Assembly: GCF_004193775.1 (NCBI RefSeq)
Contig: NC_041016.1
Span: forward strand, 48,422,767 to 48,486,766
From: Glycine soja
Taxonomy: Eukaryota > Streptophyta > Magnoliopsida > Fabales > Fabaceae
Direction: 5' to 3'
DNA: 64,000 bases
How positions within the stretch are numbered: the stretch's first letter is position 1; each line of letters starts with the position of its first letter. Made by a program: the position numbers and the translations under genes. Below the pieces are notes generated by a model that saw only the letters and a program-made list of their open reading frames with translations, was not told where the DNA came from and ran no database searches. Shown here piece by piece: positions 14,070-26,480 of the stretch.

Positions 14070-14468
14070 AGAGGGGGTTTGATTTGACTATTTTTTATTT
14101 TCATTTTTATTGAAAATAGAAAATGATGATGAAAATGCGTTTGGTTGAATTTTTGAAAACATTTTCAATGAAAATATTTTCTCAAACAAACCAAAAATTG
14201 GAAATAATAAAATCTCGTTTTCAGTATTTTCAGTTGAAACCAGAAATTTCATTTTAGGTAAAATGAAAACGCGGTGACAAAGAATATAATTTTAAGCAAA
14301 TCTAAAAATACATTTCTTTTTAAAAACACATTTTTAATATTTTTATTTCTTAAAAACAAAAAATAAGACGACAAATCAAACATGTTTTTAAAATTTTAAT
14401 CTTTTAAAAATAAAAACAATTTTCAAAAAATAAAAATAAAAAATGAAAATGCAAACCAAACACACTCT
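14070..14468. mobile_element. MITE with GAG..GTTTG inverted ends
   Basis: About 399 bp. The left end (agagggggtttgatttg) and right end (minus strand: agagtgtgtttggtttg) are imperfect inverted copies, each followed by long runs of A/T-rich sequence such as atttttcattt that also pair. The interior has no coding sequence. The ends resemble those of the element at 48509-49228. No clean target duplication was found, so the superfamily (Mutator-like is most plausible) is uncertain. Confidence 0.6.
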
Positions 14469-15049
14469 AATATATCTTATTTCAATTCCTACATAATAAA
14501 AAAAAAGTGGACCACAATACATGCTCGGTGTGGATAGTTAGTATTGTATTGTGCTCTTGAGAGTATTTACTCTAGCGCATATAGGTGTTAAAATTAGGTT
14601 AGATATCCTGACGCAAGGCCTCTCATGAGCAATTATATCTTGTTTTCGTATGATAAGAAAATAATTCTATTCTTAATTGTGGTGTAATTCGTTGTACACA
14701 AGTGTATGCTAGTGCTTCTATTATTGGTGATAACTTCGATCAATACTTATAATTTTGGGCTGGCTCAATATTTGAGCCAGAAATATCATCATACAGATTT
14801 TGGATTATTACCCACAACAACCTTGGTAATATGTATAATAAATATTTTATATTAAATATAAGCAATAGTTATCAAAATGAACTCCAGACTAAAAGCACCT
14901 AAAGAATTCGATGTCCAATTTCCAATTTTGGAGAACAACGATGCACATTTATCTGGAAAATGATAAGCACACGTAATGTGTCCAAATCCAATCGCTTTAG
15001 TATTTTTGAGTTTTGAAAAGTCTATTTCACTTAGTGTATCTCTAAACTA

Positions 15050-17560
15050 AATCCATTGTCTATAACATGCAAATACGGTTACTTTCCATTCAAACCGCCA
15101 TGATGAAAATTTGACCAATTCATGAGAGTGATGTCGTGCCTATCTGAAACCACTAAGGAGCCTTACTAGTATATATGGTACTGTAGCTTCAGTCACTCTT
15201 CTTTTTGTTGATAGTAACCTTTCATGTCATTTTGCATCAAAATGAAAGGGAAAAACATTCACCAAAAGCCTAAAACGACAAGTTTGGAGCACGTGGCGTG
15301 CTTTGTGGCACTGCCATGTGTTACAAAGCCGCCACAATTGGAAAGGGAATCAAAATTACAAAAGGGTTAGTTCATCAAATGGCTAGACTTTTAAACTTTA
15401 AACTTGGTGCAATACCAAAACACTTATTAGTTTCTTTCTTTCCTCAGTCTTGGTCTTCAAAATTGCCTTTCCAACATTACAACCACTATTGACAAAGAAA
15501 TCACTTATTAGTTATTATCACCCCTTGCAATGGCTTTTGATAGAGAAACACCACAAATTAATAAACCAAAAAGGGGTTTAATATTAATGTTTCCTAATTG
15601 GTTTGGATCACTTAAACACGAATGTGTAAACAAGAACTGACGTGGCTAATCACCACGCGTAGAGCTCATGAACTAATTTGACTGGCAGCGCCATGATAGG
15701 TAGTTGATGAGACAACTGTTGGATAGGACGAATGAACATAATTTGAAGAAAGATGAACTGGTCAAATTGTATAGGATTAGAGGATAGAATGAAAGAAAGT
15801 TAAATATAACAATATCATATTTCATTGTTTATCTTCATTTATCAACATGATATGACATAATTAACAAATAATCATATTTCTTAAACATGTGATCATAAAT
15901 CTCTTAAATGAAACTCAGTATCTTAAAAAATTAATTTTTGACTTACGAATGAAGAATATCATAATTTACACCAAATTATTTATATTCATTTTATTTTTCT
16001 TTCCGAGAAAAGTGAGATGAAATGATATATTCTTCCAATAAAATGGAAATTTTATATTTATTATTTTTCATTCTAGTGAATTCCACTTCAACAAATCTCT
16101 TTCTATCAATTCAAATATAGTCTTAATACTCTCTAGTATGTACCGGATATACATGTAATTATATATGTGTAGTTATATTAGCCACCTATGGATTTATCCA
16201 TTTCAGCCATCAACTATCACTATCAGATGAAGAGATCAGGATTCAACAGAATATACGCCGTGGCACATAGCAGCCCAACCAGAATATACCAAATGATGTA
16301 AGCCACTCGTTCACGTCTTTTTTGTATTTTACTCAGAAATAGTTATTGAACATATAATCTCTTCCTCATTATTATTACATGACAAAATTCCTGAAAGTTC
16401 CACTTACCCACGAAATATATCATTCGAAGTTTGTGATATTCAGGTAAAGAATTTATCTTTTTTTAAGAACAGATTCATTACACCACATTATCACCATCAG
16501 TACAAAACAGTGTGCACCTGGCTGCTTTCAAGTTTTCGGATTCCTCAGCATCTCTAAACGATGTTTGCATATAATGATTCAGATATTATTAAACGAGGTA
16601 GTGAAACTTAAAGGGTGGAAAATAATACAAGAACTAAATAATTAAGGAACCATAGAAAGTGTTGAACTATTTACTAGCAGCAGATGAGCATAAAAAAAAT
16701 GAAAACGAGAAAAGATAACAGAATAAAGGGCAAAGCATACTCAATTTAGAAACCTTTAGTAAAGTTACACAAAACTTTGAATAATATCAAACTAAAAGCT
16801 AAATGTTTGCCAATGCTATTGCATCTCACACATGTATTAAGTGAACTTCAGAATGCCTTAAAACTTTCTAATAGCTAATTAGGAATCCTGAAGCAATTCA
16901 ATATCAAAAAGTAAAAAAATAAAGTACAATGGTATAACAGAAAATAGCAGCTTTTAGCTAACTTGTGCAACTCAAATTATCACTAAAGTACAGAGAATCC
17001 ACTTCCAAGTCCAACCTAACTTGCCACACAAGGTCAAAGGTTCTATTGTTGTTTCTGACTATAGCACAAGATGAAATCCCTAACTCTTTGACTTTTCCAT
17101 GGGAACATATAGGGATCCTAACTTAACAAGTTATCAACTTTTAGCAGGGATAAAGTCCGTCTAACAACTACACGGTGATTTTCTAAACATTTTAATACAG
17201 AGATTAATATTTAAGACAAATCTGGTAGCCCAGTAGTGAAGTTGGAAGCAGATAAACAAGGATGTTGCCTTTTTAAAAGACAGACACTAAAAGGTTGAAA
17301 GGAAGATCCTGCCTAGCAAGAAGAAAATGTGTGTTCATGAACATTAACCTATTTGATACAGAAATGACCTTCCTAGTAAACTAGAGTAAAAAGACACAAA
17401 TGAATACAAAAAACATCAGAGTATAAACTATAGAGGAATTCCGGTCAAATTATCAGCTTTTCCAAATACCATGCACACTCATTCCCATATCAACTACAAT
17501 TTTCAGCAGATATTGTTAAAAAAATACGTCTAGGCATTTCTTTTAGAATAATAAGAACTT
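15050..17560. repeat. duplicated non-coding segment, copy A
   Basis: Patchy similarity, visible by eye, to 39890-43110 (copy B) and in part to 47990-48480 (copy C). Examples are gaatatacg with cccaa..agaat shortly after it (16249 against 40507), the block around 15104 against 39930, the block around 15755 against 40355, and the acattttcagca-type block near 17500 against 48440. Order is kept. No gene is recognisable inside. It lies downstream of the L1-domain gene, as copy B lies downstream of the LRR gene. Confidence 0.6.
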
Positions 17561-18534
17561 TCGCAAGTAATCAGTCCAACACTCCATAATCCATACCCCA
17601 CAAAACAAAGACAAAAAAAGAAACATTTCTAGTAGCTTAAAATCATTACAAATATAATGTACTGACCATGTGTGCCAGCTTGCATCTTTAAGATAATTTA
17701 TGGCTATCTACTAAAAGCCCCTACAGATGATAAAACTAAATACCAAGATATGCACTTGATACCACTGTTTCCAATCCGTATCCAACTAAGTACAGTCAAG
17801 GCATAGAGAGATGACTAACACATCCTAATTGAATGAACGAAATCACAAGTTTTGAATCCAAGAATGATTTTAAACTCACAAGTGTTTCAACTCCTATTGC
17901 TCTGTAAAAACAATAGCAGTCTAATTATCGGTGCCCTAAAATACTGCTAAATAGATGGCTTCAGAATTGACATTTTACATTGATCTTAGCATTCAAGAAA
18001 TGAAAATTCAAAAACTACACAGAATAATACTAAAAATATTTCAGCAAAACAGGTACCTAATCTAATACGAAATAAAGAAATGAAATTAAAGGTAAAATTC
18101 TAGATTACATAAGGAAAACAGAAAAATTAAGCAGTGCGAATAAGAGAAAGCAGCACTCAACCCATTGAAAGCATTAATTTGTTCTCAGCATTCTCCTAAC
18201 ATTTCCTTGATACATTTTCCCTTAAAGTACAGCACCAACTTTTCATCTCAAATTCCAAGTCAAACTCCAACAACATGCAATATCTAAATATCTCTAGTAT
18301 ACTAAACACTTGTGGGGGATGCAACATTTAGATTCTTGCCCATTTAACAATCATTCTAAACCTCAAATATAGTAAATTTGAATTAGAAATGATGAATTGA
18401 ACTGACACAACACACAACTACCATAATAATGCGGTCTAAAACAAAAATCCGCTAGAGGCTCAAAAATCAGAACCATACAATCTTGCACAGAGCCACATCA
18501 AGCAGCAATTTCTAACATCAAACACTAATCCAAC
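17561..18534. other. downstream flank of the L1-domain gene
   Basis: No coding signal. The few hundred bases next to 18534 are likely the 3' untranslated region and polyadenylation zone of the minus-strand gene. Confidence 0.5.
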
Positions 18535-19761
18535 TCACACAGCCTTCTTAATTATCTTAGCCTTTACACTTTTCGTAGCCTTCACATCCCCTCTCTTCTT
18601 CTTCTTCTTCTTCACCCCCGACTCCTCATCCTTCACAACCAATTCACTTCCACTCCCCTCAATCAAACCTCCCTTAACCCCCTTCCCAACAGACAAGCAG
18701 CCCTTCTTTGACTTCTTCTTCCCATTGGCACTCAACTCATTAAATACCAACTTCTTCAATTGCTCAACACCACTCAACTCACTCGAAACCCCTTTCTTCC
18801 TCTTCTTACTCACCATCTCATCTTCACTATCATCGTCATCACTCGCCAATTCATCTTCCATCCCAGCCTCCACAACATTCTCATCCATATACCTAACCTC
18901 ATGAATCCTCCCCTTCTTCTTCTTCTTCTTCTCCGTCCCTCCCTCGATCGAATCACTAACCTCACCATCCCTCTCCTTCTCCTTCTTCTTCTCCTCAACC
19001 TTAAATCCCTCAATCTTCAACTTCACATCAGGAACAGTCTGGTAGACCGGCAGAGCCACGCTCTCCAGCAGCTTCAAATGCAGCGACCTCACATTGCCCC
19101 ACTTCTTGGGCACAACCTCCACAATCCCCTCAATCGCGGCAACGACATTCTCCACAATCTCATCCCTCTCCATCCTCACCTTGGCAACCCTAACCACACT
19201 ACAGGTCCCCGTCCTCATGAACAGCATCGCGGACGAGCAGGCCCTCTCCACCTGCTCCTTCCAGCTCCCCTTCTTCAGGTCCACCGGCACCGGAATCTTC
19301 CTCTTCTTGAAAAAACTCTTCCCCAGAAGCCGCGGCAGGAGCGGCACAATGCTCTTCTCTGCAAAAAACAAATCATAAGAATCGCAGAGTTTTCGCTTCG
19401 CCTCGAAGGGGCGGTAATCGGAGGCGAGTTTCGAGAGCTTGAGGACTTTGTGGACGGGGATGGATTCGGACTGGATTTTGGCTTGGGCCTGGGCTTTGGT
19501 GACGCGGGCCTTGTTGGGCCGGTCGTCGAGGATGAGGCACTGCTCGGAGAAAGGGGAGATGAGGGAGTGCGGGAGAGGAATCTTGTGAGGGTTAACTCGG
19601 GATTTTGAAGGGATCTTCTTCAGCGTGAGGATCAGGTACACGAATTCTTCGTCTTCGCCCAAGAGTTTTGGTTTCTGAATCTCCGATTGGGAGCGGCGCC
19701 ATTGGAGGAGAGCATCGACGGCTTTGGATACTGTCTCGGGGCTTACGTTCTCGGAAGCCAT
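18535..19761 (-). CDS. RSL1D1: ribosomal L1 domain-containing nucleolar protein (RSL1D1/Utp30-like)
   Basis: A single uninterrupted reading frame of 408 residues. The N-terminal 250 or so residues fit the ribosomal L1 fold of the RSL1D1/Cic1/Utp30 family: an N-terminal helix (SKAVDALLQW), then KIPLPHSLISP, LCDSYDLFFAEKSIVPLLPR, LLGKSFFKKRKIPVPVDL and the late segment WGNVRSLHLKLLESVALPVY. The last 150 residues are acidic and lysine-rich, with KKKEKE, EKKKKKKG, KKRKKG, GKKKSKKG and KKKKKKRG blocks, typical of nucleolar targeting. Family members work in large-subunit ribosome assembly in the nucleolus. The start at 19761 follows teloboxes usual for ribosome-biogenesis genes. The plus-strand frame of 282 codons lying over it is a shadow of its low-complexity coding. 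Confidence 0.9.
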   Translation of the reverse strand: MASENVSPETVSKAVDALLQWRRSQSEIQKPKLLGEDEEFVYLILTLKKIPSKSRVNPHKIPLPHSLISPFSEQCLILDDRPNKARVTKAQAQAKIQSESIPVHKVLKLSKLASDYRPFEAKRKLCDSYDLFFAEKSIVPLLPRLLGKSFFKKRKIPVPVDLKKGSWKEQVERACSSAMLFMRTGTCSVVRVAKVRMERDEIVENVVAAIEGIVEVVPKKWGNVRSLHLKLLESVALPVYQTVPDVKLKIEGFKVEEKKKEKERDGEVSDSIEGGTEKKKKKKGRIHEVRYMDENVVEAGMEDELASDDDDSEDEMVSKKRKKGVSSELSGVEQLKKLVFNELSANGKKKSKKGCLSVGKGVKGGLIEGSGSELVVKDEESGVKKKKKKRGDVKATKSVKAKIIKKAV

Positions 19762-19768
19762 GAGCGAC

Positions 19769-19903
19769 GTCTAGGGTTTAAGGAGGGAGATGAATGAAAG
19801 AGTAATTAGGGTTTAGTTGGTCAGAATTGGGATATAAGGGGTTTGACTTTTGAATTAGGGCTGTGCAAGAGTGTTTGTGGACTTGGGATAGGCCTATTGG
19901 GCT
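19769..19903 (-). promoter_or_regulatory. telobox and site II elements of a ribosome-biogenesis promoter
   Basis: On the minus strand, AAACCCTA occurs at about 19772-19779 and again at about 19807-19814, with a partial copy (CCCTAATT) near 19855. A TGGGCT motif lies at 19898-19903. The telobox plus TGGGCY combination is well known upstream of plant ribosomal-protein and ribosome-assembly genes, supporting both the gene call and the chosen start. Confidence 0.7.
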
Positions 19904-20836
19904 TCATAAATATAGCAATTGCACTGCCTCTTTTGATATATCCACTCCTAGGCTACTGCTTCCTGTTGCTTTCCCCACTCCCTTTATGTCTTCCAGAATG
20001 ACAAATCCAAAATGTAAAATATACATTCCATAATGCACTCTCTTTTTTGGCTTCTAGAATGACCATTCCTTAAAGGTTATAAAAAACATTATTAAAAGAG
20101 CGTATGAAGCAATTTGGGTAGTGTAGGAAGCAATAACCCTACTCTCATTTGTTAATTGTTAATTGAAGTTATGGTAATGATAAAAGTTATGGTAATATTT
20201 TTAAACGTATACAGGGTGGTAGTATAATATTTTTAAATTTAAAGGACTTAATATAGGAAAATAAAAAAGGTAAGATTATGTATAATTATCCAACCCAATT
20301 TAATAATTCAACATTCACTATAAACGATTTTTTTGTCTCTTAAATAAGATAAAAAAGAGAGAGAGAGAGAACTTGCTATTATAATAATCTATACAACTAA
20401 CAATTTTACTAGCCTCATTTAAACTCATTTTTAATTATATGCCAAGTTGTACATGCACATGTATTGAATCTTTTGTTCTTAATGATATAATACTATAAGG
20501 TGTGACTGAATAATAATAAAAATTATATAATAAAGATTACAAATGCAGCCAAAAGTTGCATACTTTAATTTGCTTTGTTTCTTTACTCCCCCATTTGCTT
20601 CCAAACAAAGGAAAAATCACTCTCTTCTGAGAATCCAAACCTCCTCCCAGCATAGGATGACTTCTAATCCAAACAAAAGTTCCTATTGCTGCGGCTTTTT
20701 TTTTTTTTTTGGTTATAATCTCAAGAGTTTAATATAATGTTTCCGTTTTTCAGTCTTTTTAATCCATTATTTTTCTTTTTTTGGGGGTGTTTTTGTGGAT
20801 AAATATTCAGATTTAAGTGGTGGTGGGTCAGCTACT
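19904..20836. other. intergenic region between divergent genes
   Basis: AT-rich spacer separating the minus-strand L1-domain gene from the plus-strand DUF1218 gene. A short GA run lies near 20352-20370 and a T run near 20697. The last 100 bases are probably leader sequence for the DUF1218 gene. No other gene is supported. Confidence 0.5.
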
Positions 20837-22052
20837 ATGGCTTCATCTCTGTTACTGGCTATGGTGCTTGTGCTTGATCTGGTTGCTTTTGCTCTCGCTG
20901 TTGCTGCAGAGCAGACAAGGAATACTGTGAGTCCACTCTCTTCTTCTCTTTCTTTCTTTGCTTATTTTTTTTTTTGTTTCTCTTTTCCTTAGAGTTTGCT
21001 TTTGCTATCATCTTATGATGTTTACTTCTATTTTAGTACTATGGATTTAGTTATCTGAGTCTGAATGGGGAAACAAGAGCAACTATATAATATTCAATTG
21101 AATTTTTTTGGATTAATCTTGGTAGAGGTTGATAATGATATTATTAATTTATTTTAGTATGAAAAGATTAGGTGGTTCAGTACTTGTTTATTCGGTTCTC
21201 TCTTAAATTTTGCTTGACTTCATACTTCATATGTAAGGAAGGTATGAAAATGAAGTGTTGTCGCAAAAAATGTAAATTATAGTTTTGTATTATTAATTTT
21301 AAAGATAAAAGTACAGATGATGTCACTATTAACTTTTAATTTCAACTCTATGGTTCATTTTTTAAAAAAAAAATTGACAAATATGTTAAGATTAGAATAC
21401 ATAATGTAAAAATTTTAAATTGACAAATTATTTTTTGGCTTAAATATTGCTTTTAAAAAAAGAATTAAATATGTTTATAATCTTTATCAAATGAATAAGT
21501 TATGATTTTGGTCTTTGTAAAAAAATCATTTGTTTTTTATATAAAATCAGAAAATTTTGATTTTGATCCCTATATAATATTTTTTTTATATATTTATCTC
21601 TCTAAAATTTTAAGATTATTTTCCCCCTAGTTTTCTAAAGTAGATAAAAAAAAACTTTTTATTTTAGGAATCAACAAAAAGTTTAGAGCTATCACAGCTA
21701 ATATAGTACCACAAATGCTAGTGGGTGCCATCGGGAATGATCAATTGACCTATGTTAAACACATTAATGTGTATGACATAATATTAGGAATAAAAGCAAA
21801 GATTTTTTTTATGATAATTAAAATTAAAACTTGCTTATATGGTACTAGGCTAAAACACATTTAAGACTTACTTTTTTATCTGATTATATGATTTTAGAAA
21901 ACTTTTAATCTTGATAATTGATATATGGTTGTATATTTTATATTTGTCTTTCTCACCTCTCGTATAAAAATGATTTTCTCACTAAATACATCTGTTATAT
22001 GTCATGAAAAATAAGAACAATGAATGTTAATTATTAAATTTTATTTGAATAG

Positions 22053-22104
<52 letters not shown>

Positions 22105-24664
22105 TTTTTAAGTGATCTATAATCATATTACAATTGTATAGAATCCTCTACACATGATCTTTGCCTCCTAAAATTTCTCACCCTCACATTGAATAAAAAA
22201 CTTATTTGCTCGGGGAGAAACAAAGGAGAGGGTAAGAAAAATAGAGGGGAAATAGTGTTGGTCTCCTAGCTCCTATGCTCTACTTTAATTCAAATATATC
22301 CCTTCTATTTTCATCCTCTCTGTCAAACAAAGTGTGAAGTAGCATTTGGTTTGTGTGGACAGAGCAAAATGAAAAATTCTAGGTTCTCCTTGGTTTCATC
22401 TTTTAAGTGGAATGAATGTATCATTTTTTTAATCACATGTTCTGTTTCTATTTTATTATTATTAAAACGTACTAGACATAAAATAGAACTCAGATGTCAA
22501 ATTCCATATGATTCTAACACATTACCAAAATGCTGCCGTATAAAAATAAAAAGACAAGTTGCATTACATGAAGATAGGTTTAAAACAGAAAAATGTTGTT
22601 ATTTTATGTAGAGAATTATGGTTTTACTTATTGCTATTTACCACTTACTTAACTCCAACATTCAAAAGGCCTTTTATTCTATTCCTATTTTTACTTCATC
22701 TTCTATCATAAAGATGTCTACCAAAAATACTAAATTAATAAACTTAAAAACGACTTGGGCTCTGTTTGAAAGAACTTATTTATAGTTTATTTAGATTTAT
22801 TTTATGAAATAAGCATTTGTGTAAGTGTTTTTTTATATTTTTCTGTTATTTTTTTCCTTATGTGGCAAGGTACCGGGAGCAGTTCCATGGCATGAGTATA
22901 GCTTGCATTACATGTCTCAAGATAACCTTGATCTCTCTAGTCTCTAGTGAATGTGGGAGCATTATTTCCATCTTAAAAGATTTGGCAGTTTAACCAACTT
23001 GTACCTTCAATGTTCTCTCATGATTAGATCCTGAATTTTACTTCTAGAAAATCTAAAGCAGAATAAGTTTATGATTGTTGTCTGACTCTGACAACACCAT
23101 TAGATAGGGGGAAAATCTAACGTAAATTTGAATTTCAATTCATTAGTTGCAATGTATTCAGAATTCCAAGATGCATTATTTCATTTATTTGTGATTTGAG
23201 GGAAACAAAGTATGGATTAAAATTTTGTTCATATATACATAAAACATGTTCTAGAATTAGTTTCATTGTGCAGACACACTATTAGCTACTAGTTCAACAT
23301 TATCTCCATGGATCTGCTGTATTGTTTCCTTGCATAGTAGGTAGGGTGTGATGGGATAAGTCAAAACTGGAAACAAATTTTTGCAGTGTTGAAATGGGTT
23401 TACTCAAGTGTGACAATTAGTTCTTGTATGTGACAGGTCTCGTTATGGTGGTAACTAGATGCATGTGCTGTGGGAGAGCTATGAGACCCAGTGGATCAAG
23501 ATCATGGTCAATTTGCTTGTTCATATCACTAGCCGGTATGTGTTAATTGCTAAATCCCAGTCTTAAAAACAGAAATTATATGTTTGCTCTAAATTATTCA
23601 TTTGTTGATTTCAATTCACAGAAACAATTGGTTTATTTAGTTTTTTAGGAAATGTTTTTTCTGTTTCTGTTTTCTATCTTCACTAGTAATTATAAAAATA
23701 TCACCTTATTTTCATTTTGTGGTCAAAGATTTTCACTCTCTATCACCTTATAGCAGCATTGTTTTTCTATGATTTCTAGCACACATATTAAAACAAAATG
23801 AAAATAACACTGCATTATCAATTTATCATTATTAGTGAAAATATACAACTAAAAAGCACATATTCTTACAAAAACACAGAACATAATACATACACAACAT
23901 ATATAATTTTTAGAAGAGTGTCACCAACACACTCTCTATTAGCTAATTGTTTTTAGAAAGATTTTTTAAATAAGACGTAAGATCCACCACATTTTTGTAA
24001 TTTTTAGTAAATTTCAACCAATAAAAAAAATGCTCAGTATATTTCTAACTTTTTTTATTTTATTGTTAATATTTTTTAGTATTTTATTTAAGATAACTTC
24101 TCTAAAAGTTAAAAAGATGAATATTGTTTTAATAATACTAGTGTGTGTCTATTCATATGGAGGTGGTGTCACCTCAAGAGTGTAGAAGTATCCGCTTAAT
24201 TTAGTTGAACATCTAATGAAAATGTTGCGGAGGTGTTAATGTTGAAAATGTGTTTGACACTGCAACACTTCAAACAAGAGAGATGTTTGTATTTGATACT
24301 CTCATGTAGGATCACAAAGCACTTCTTAAGCTCAAACCGGACAAGCTCAAAGGCAACAACATACAAGACATGATATTGTTTTCCCATACATGTATGATCC
24401 AGGGTGACATTTATCATTGCTGCTTCGTGCCTTCTAGCGGGTTCTGTGAGAAACATGTACCACACAGAGTACCGTGATCCCATCATGGGAGAGAGAGCAC
24501 CTTCATGCCAAACCTTAAGGAAGGGAGTGTTTGGAGCTGGAGCTGCCTTCATTGTTTTCACAGGCATAACCTCGGAGCTCAATTATGTTAGTTTTTCAAA
24601 AGCTAATAATAATGGTCCCCCTCCCTATGCTAGGGACACTGGTGTGAGGATGGCCAATTTGTAG
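20837..24664 (+). pseudogene. DUF1218-family membrane protein gene, apparently decayed
   Basis: Three pieces match the DUF1218 family (small plant membrane proteins of the VCC/MWL type linked to vein and cell-wall patterning). Exon 1 (20837-20926) encodes a first membrane segment, MASSLLLAMVLVLDLVAFAL, then AVAAEQTRNT, followed by GTGAGT. A middle exon ending at 23535 contains LVMVVTRCMCCGRAMRPSGS, the conserved cysteine stretch. The last exon (24404-24664) has CLLAGSVRNMYHTEY and PSCQTLRKGVFGAGAAF. The expected segment around YxYCVYDSDIxTGxG between exon 1 and the cysteine stretch is absent. The acceptor at 23436 puts the middle exon out of frame with exon 1, and the donor at 23536 with the acceptor before 24403 creates an immediate stop. 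I therefore read it as a pseudogene, though an unusual gene model remains possible. Confidence 0.65.
22055..22101. repeat. (AT)n microsatellite in DUF1218 intron
   Basis: About 23 uninterrupted TA units inside the large first intron of the decayed DUF1218 gene. Confidence 0.95.
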
Positions 24665-25503
24665 TAGTAGTGTGGGGAAATTAATTAGTTGTTTGTAATG
24701 TTAAGTTGGATGTGAAAGCCTACTTTGTAAATTTATTGATATATAAGTAGTTAAAAATAAATGTTTAACAATCAATTTATTTTTCATAAAATCACATTTT
24801 TAACATTTTCTTTAAAAAAAATTATTTTTTTAATTTGAATTGAGTACGGCAAGGGATACCGATACCCAATGACTACAGGATGAGATAATAATTTTTAACT
24901 TATCTGGTGATATGAGGACATATTGTAAAGTCAAGATCGAAAATTAGAGAGACAATATTCGTACTCGTCCCATACCATTTTCATGTCTACTTCATATCAA
25001 TATATAGCATAGTGGTAAAAAAAATAATAACAAAAGTTTAACGTAATTTAGAAAGCATTAAAAATGACGGATATATATATTACGAGTGTGAGTGCCAGTG
25101 GGATAGAATCGCCAACCTGTTCCATTTTCTGTTTAACGTAAGCAGTGAACCTTGAGCCTACAAAATACACATACTATAGGTTGCGTGGATACAATTAAGT
25201 GGGAAACGTCGTTCAATATATGGCCCTTGCATGTTTTTCATTTAAGAGCAATTTGTTTTACCTTTATTCGTTTCAAATTTGTTTTGAAAGATTACAAATT
25301 TACCAAATGTTAATTTTTAGAGTCCAAGCTCTACTTTATTTTAAAAAAACGAAAATATTTATTTAAGAAAATATATGCATAAAATAATAAAAAATTTCTT
25401 TTTCTTTTTGGGTAGCTATGACCACCCCATTCACAAACAAGGAACCACCTCTGCTTGTTATAGGATGAGAAAAAGAGTGCATAGTGATAGATACTAGTAG
25501 TAT
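24665..25503. other. intergenic region
   Basis: 3' flank of the DUF1218 locus, then AT-rich spacer up to the left end of MULE-1. No gene supported. Confidence 0.5.
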
Positions 25504-25797
25504 GGCAAAAATATCAAAAGGGGTCCTTTTTATAAATTTTTTTATCAAAATGGGTCTGTTTTGAACTTATTTATCGTGGGGGTCTTTTTTTTTTTTCAGG
25601 TAGCGTTATCGTATCAGGCGCTTTCCGCGGATTGACGACACGTGGAGGGGTTGCAATTGGACGTGCCCACATTTGGCGCCATGTGTCGCGCCCTGCACGC
25701 TGGCGCGCTTGGTCGCGCCTAGCTGGCAGGCGCGAGTCAACGCGCTGCTACTCGAGGCGCCTTGGGTCACGCCCAGGGCCCAGGCACCTCAAGGCCT
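25504..25797 (+). repeat. left terminal inverted repeat of MULE-1
   Basis: Pairs with 29238-29539. Its inner 170 bases are very rich in GC and CpG, unlike the AT-rich surroundings. Its open frames (for example 25632-25868) are by-products of this composition and are not genes. Confidence 0.8.
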
Positions 25798-26480
25798 CCC
25801 CAGCTTCCCCCCCACACCCCCAGCCTCTTCCCCCCACACCCCAGCCTCTTTATAAAAAAATGTTTTAAAATGTTTTTATAAACTCTAAATTTTAAAATAA
25901 TTTTAAAATGTTTTTTCAATTTGTATGAAAGAACTAAAAATACATTATTTGTTTAACATTTGTACTTTGGGTTTAATTTTTTATAGACTCTAAATTATAT
26001 ATTTAATCAAAAATTTTAATTTTTTTTCAATTTTTATTATTAGTATTATTTGTTATTTTTTTCCATTTTATTATTTTCTCTCTTTTTGAAGTATATATAA
26101 GTACATTTTCAATAAAATAAATTTTCACTTAAAATACATTTTGAAATCCTAAAATGTTTTAAAATGCTTTTTGATTTGGCCATTAAATTACGTTAAAGAT
26201 CACTTTTGTTTTATGTTTGCATCATAGGCCACCAACTTTTTTGTAACTTGATAATTTAATATTTGGTTATAATTATGTGTCATTCACATTATCGTTATTT
26301 ATTTTTATTTATTTTAAAAGCATTGCACAATAAGATTGAAACGTTAAAGTGACAATAATATAAAATTAACATGGAAAAAAACCATACAAATTACATGACA
26401 ATGTTAAAACATGGAAAAAAAACAATACAAAGTACATGAAAATGTTAAAACATGCAAAAAAAATGTAAACCCATTATTAA

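Noticed and set aside
18760..19608. 282-codon open frame on the plus strand
   Set aside because: It lies antisense over the L1-domain gene, is His/Leu/Pro-rich and has no domain; it results from the lysine- and glutamate-rich codons on the other strand.
25632..25868. Arg/Pro-rich open frames
   Set aside because: They lie inside the GC-rich inverted repeat of MULE-1 and reflect composition.
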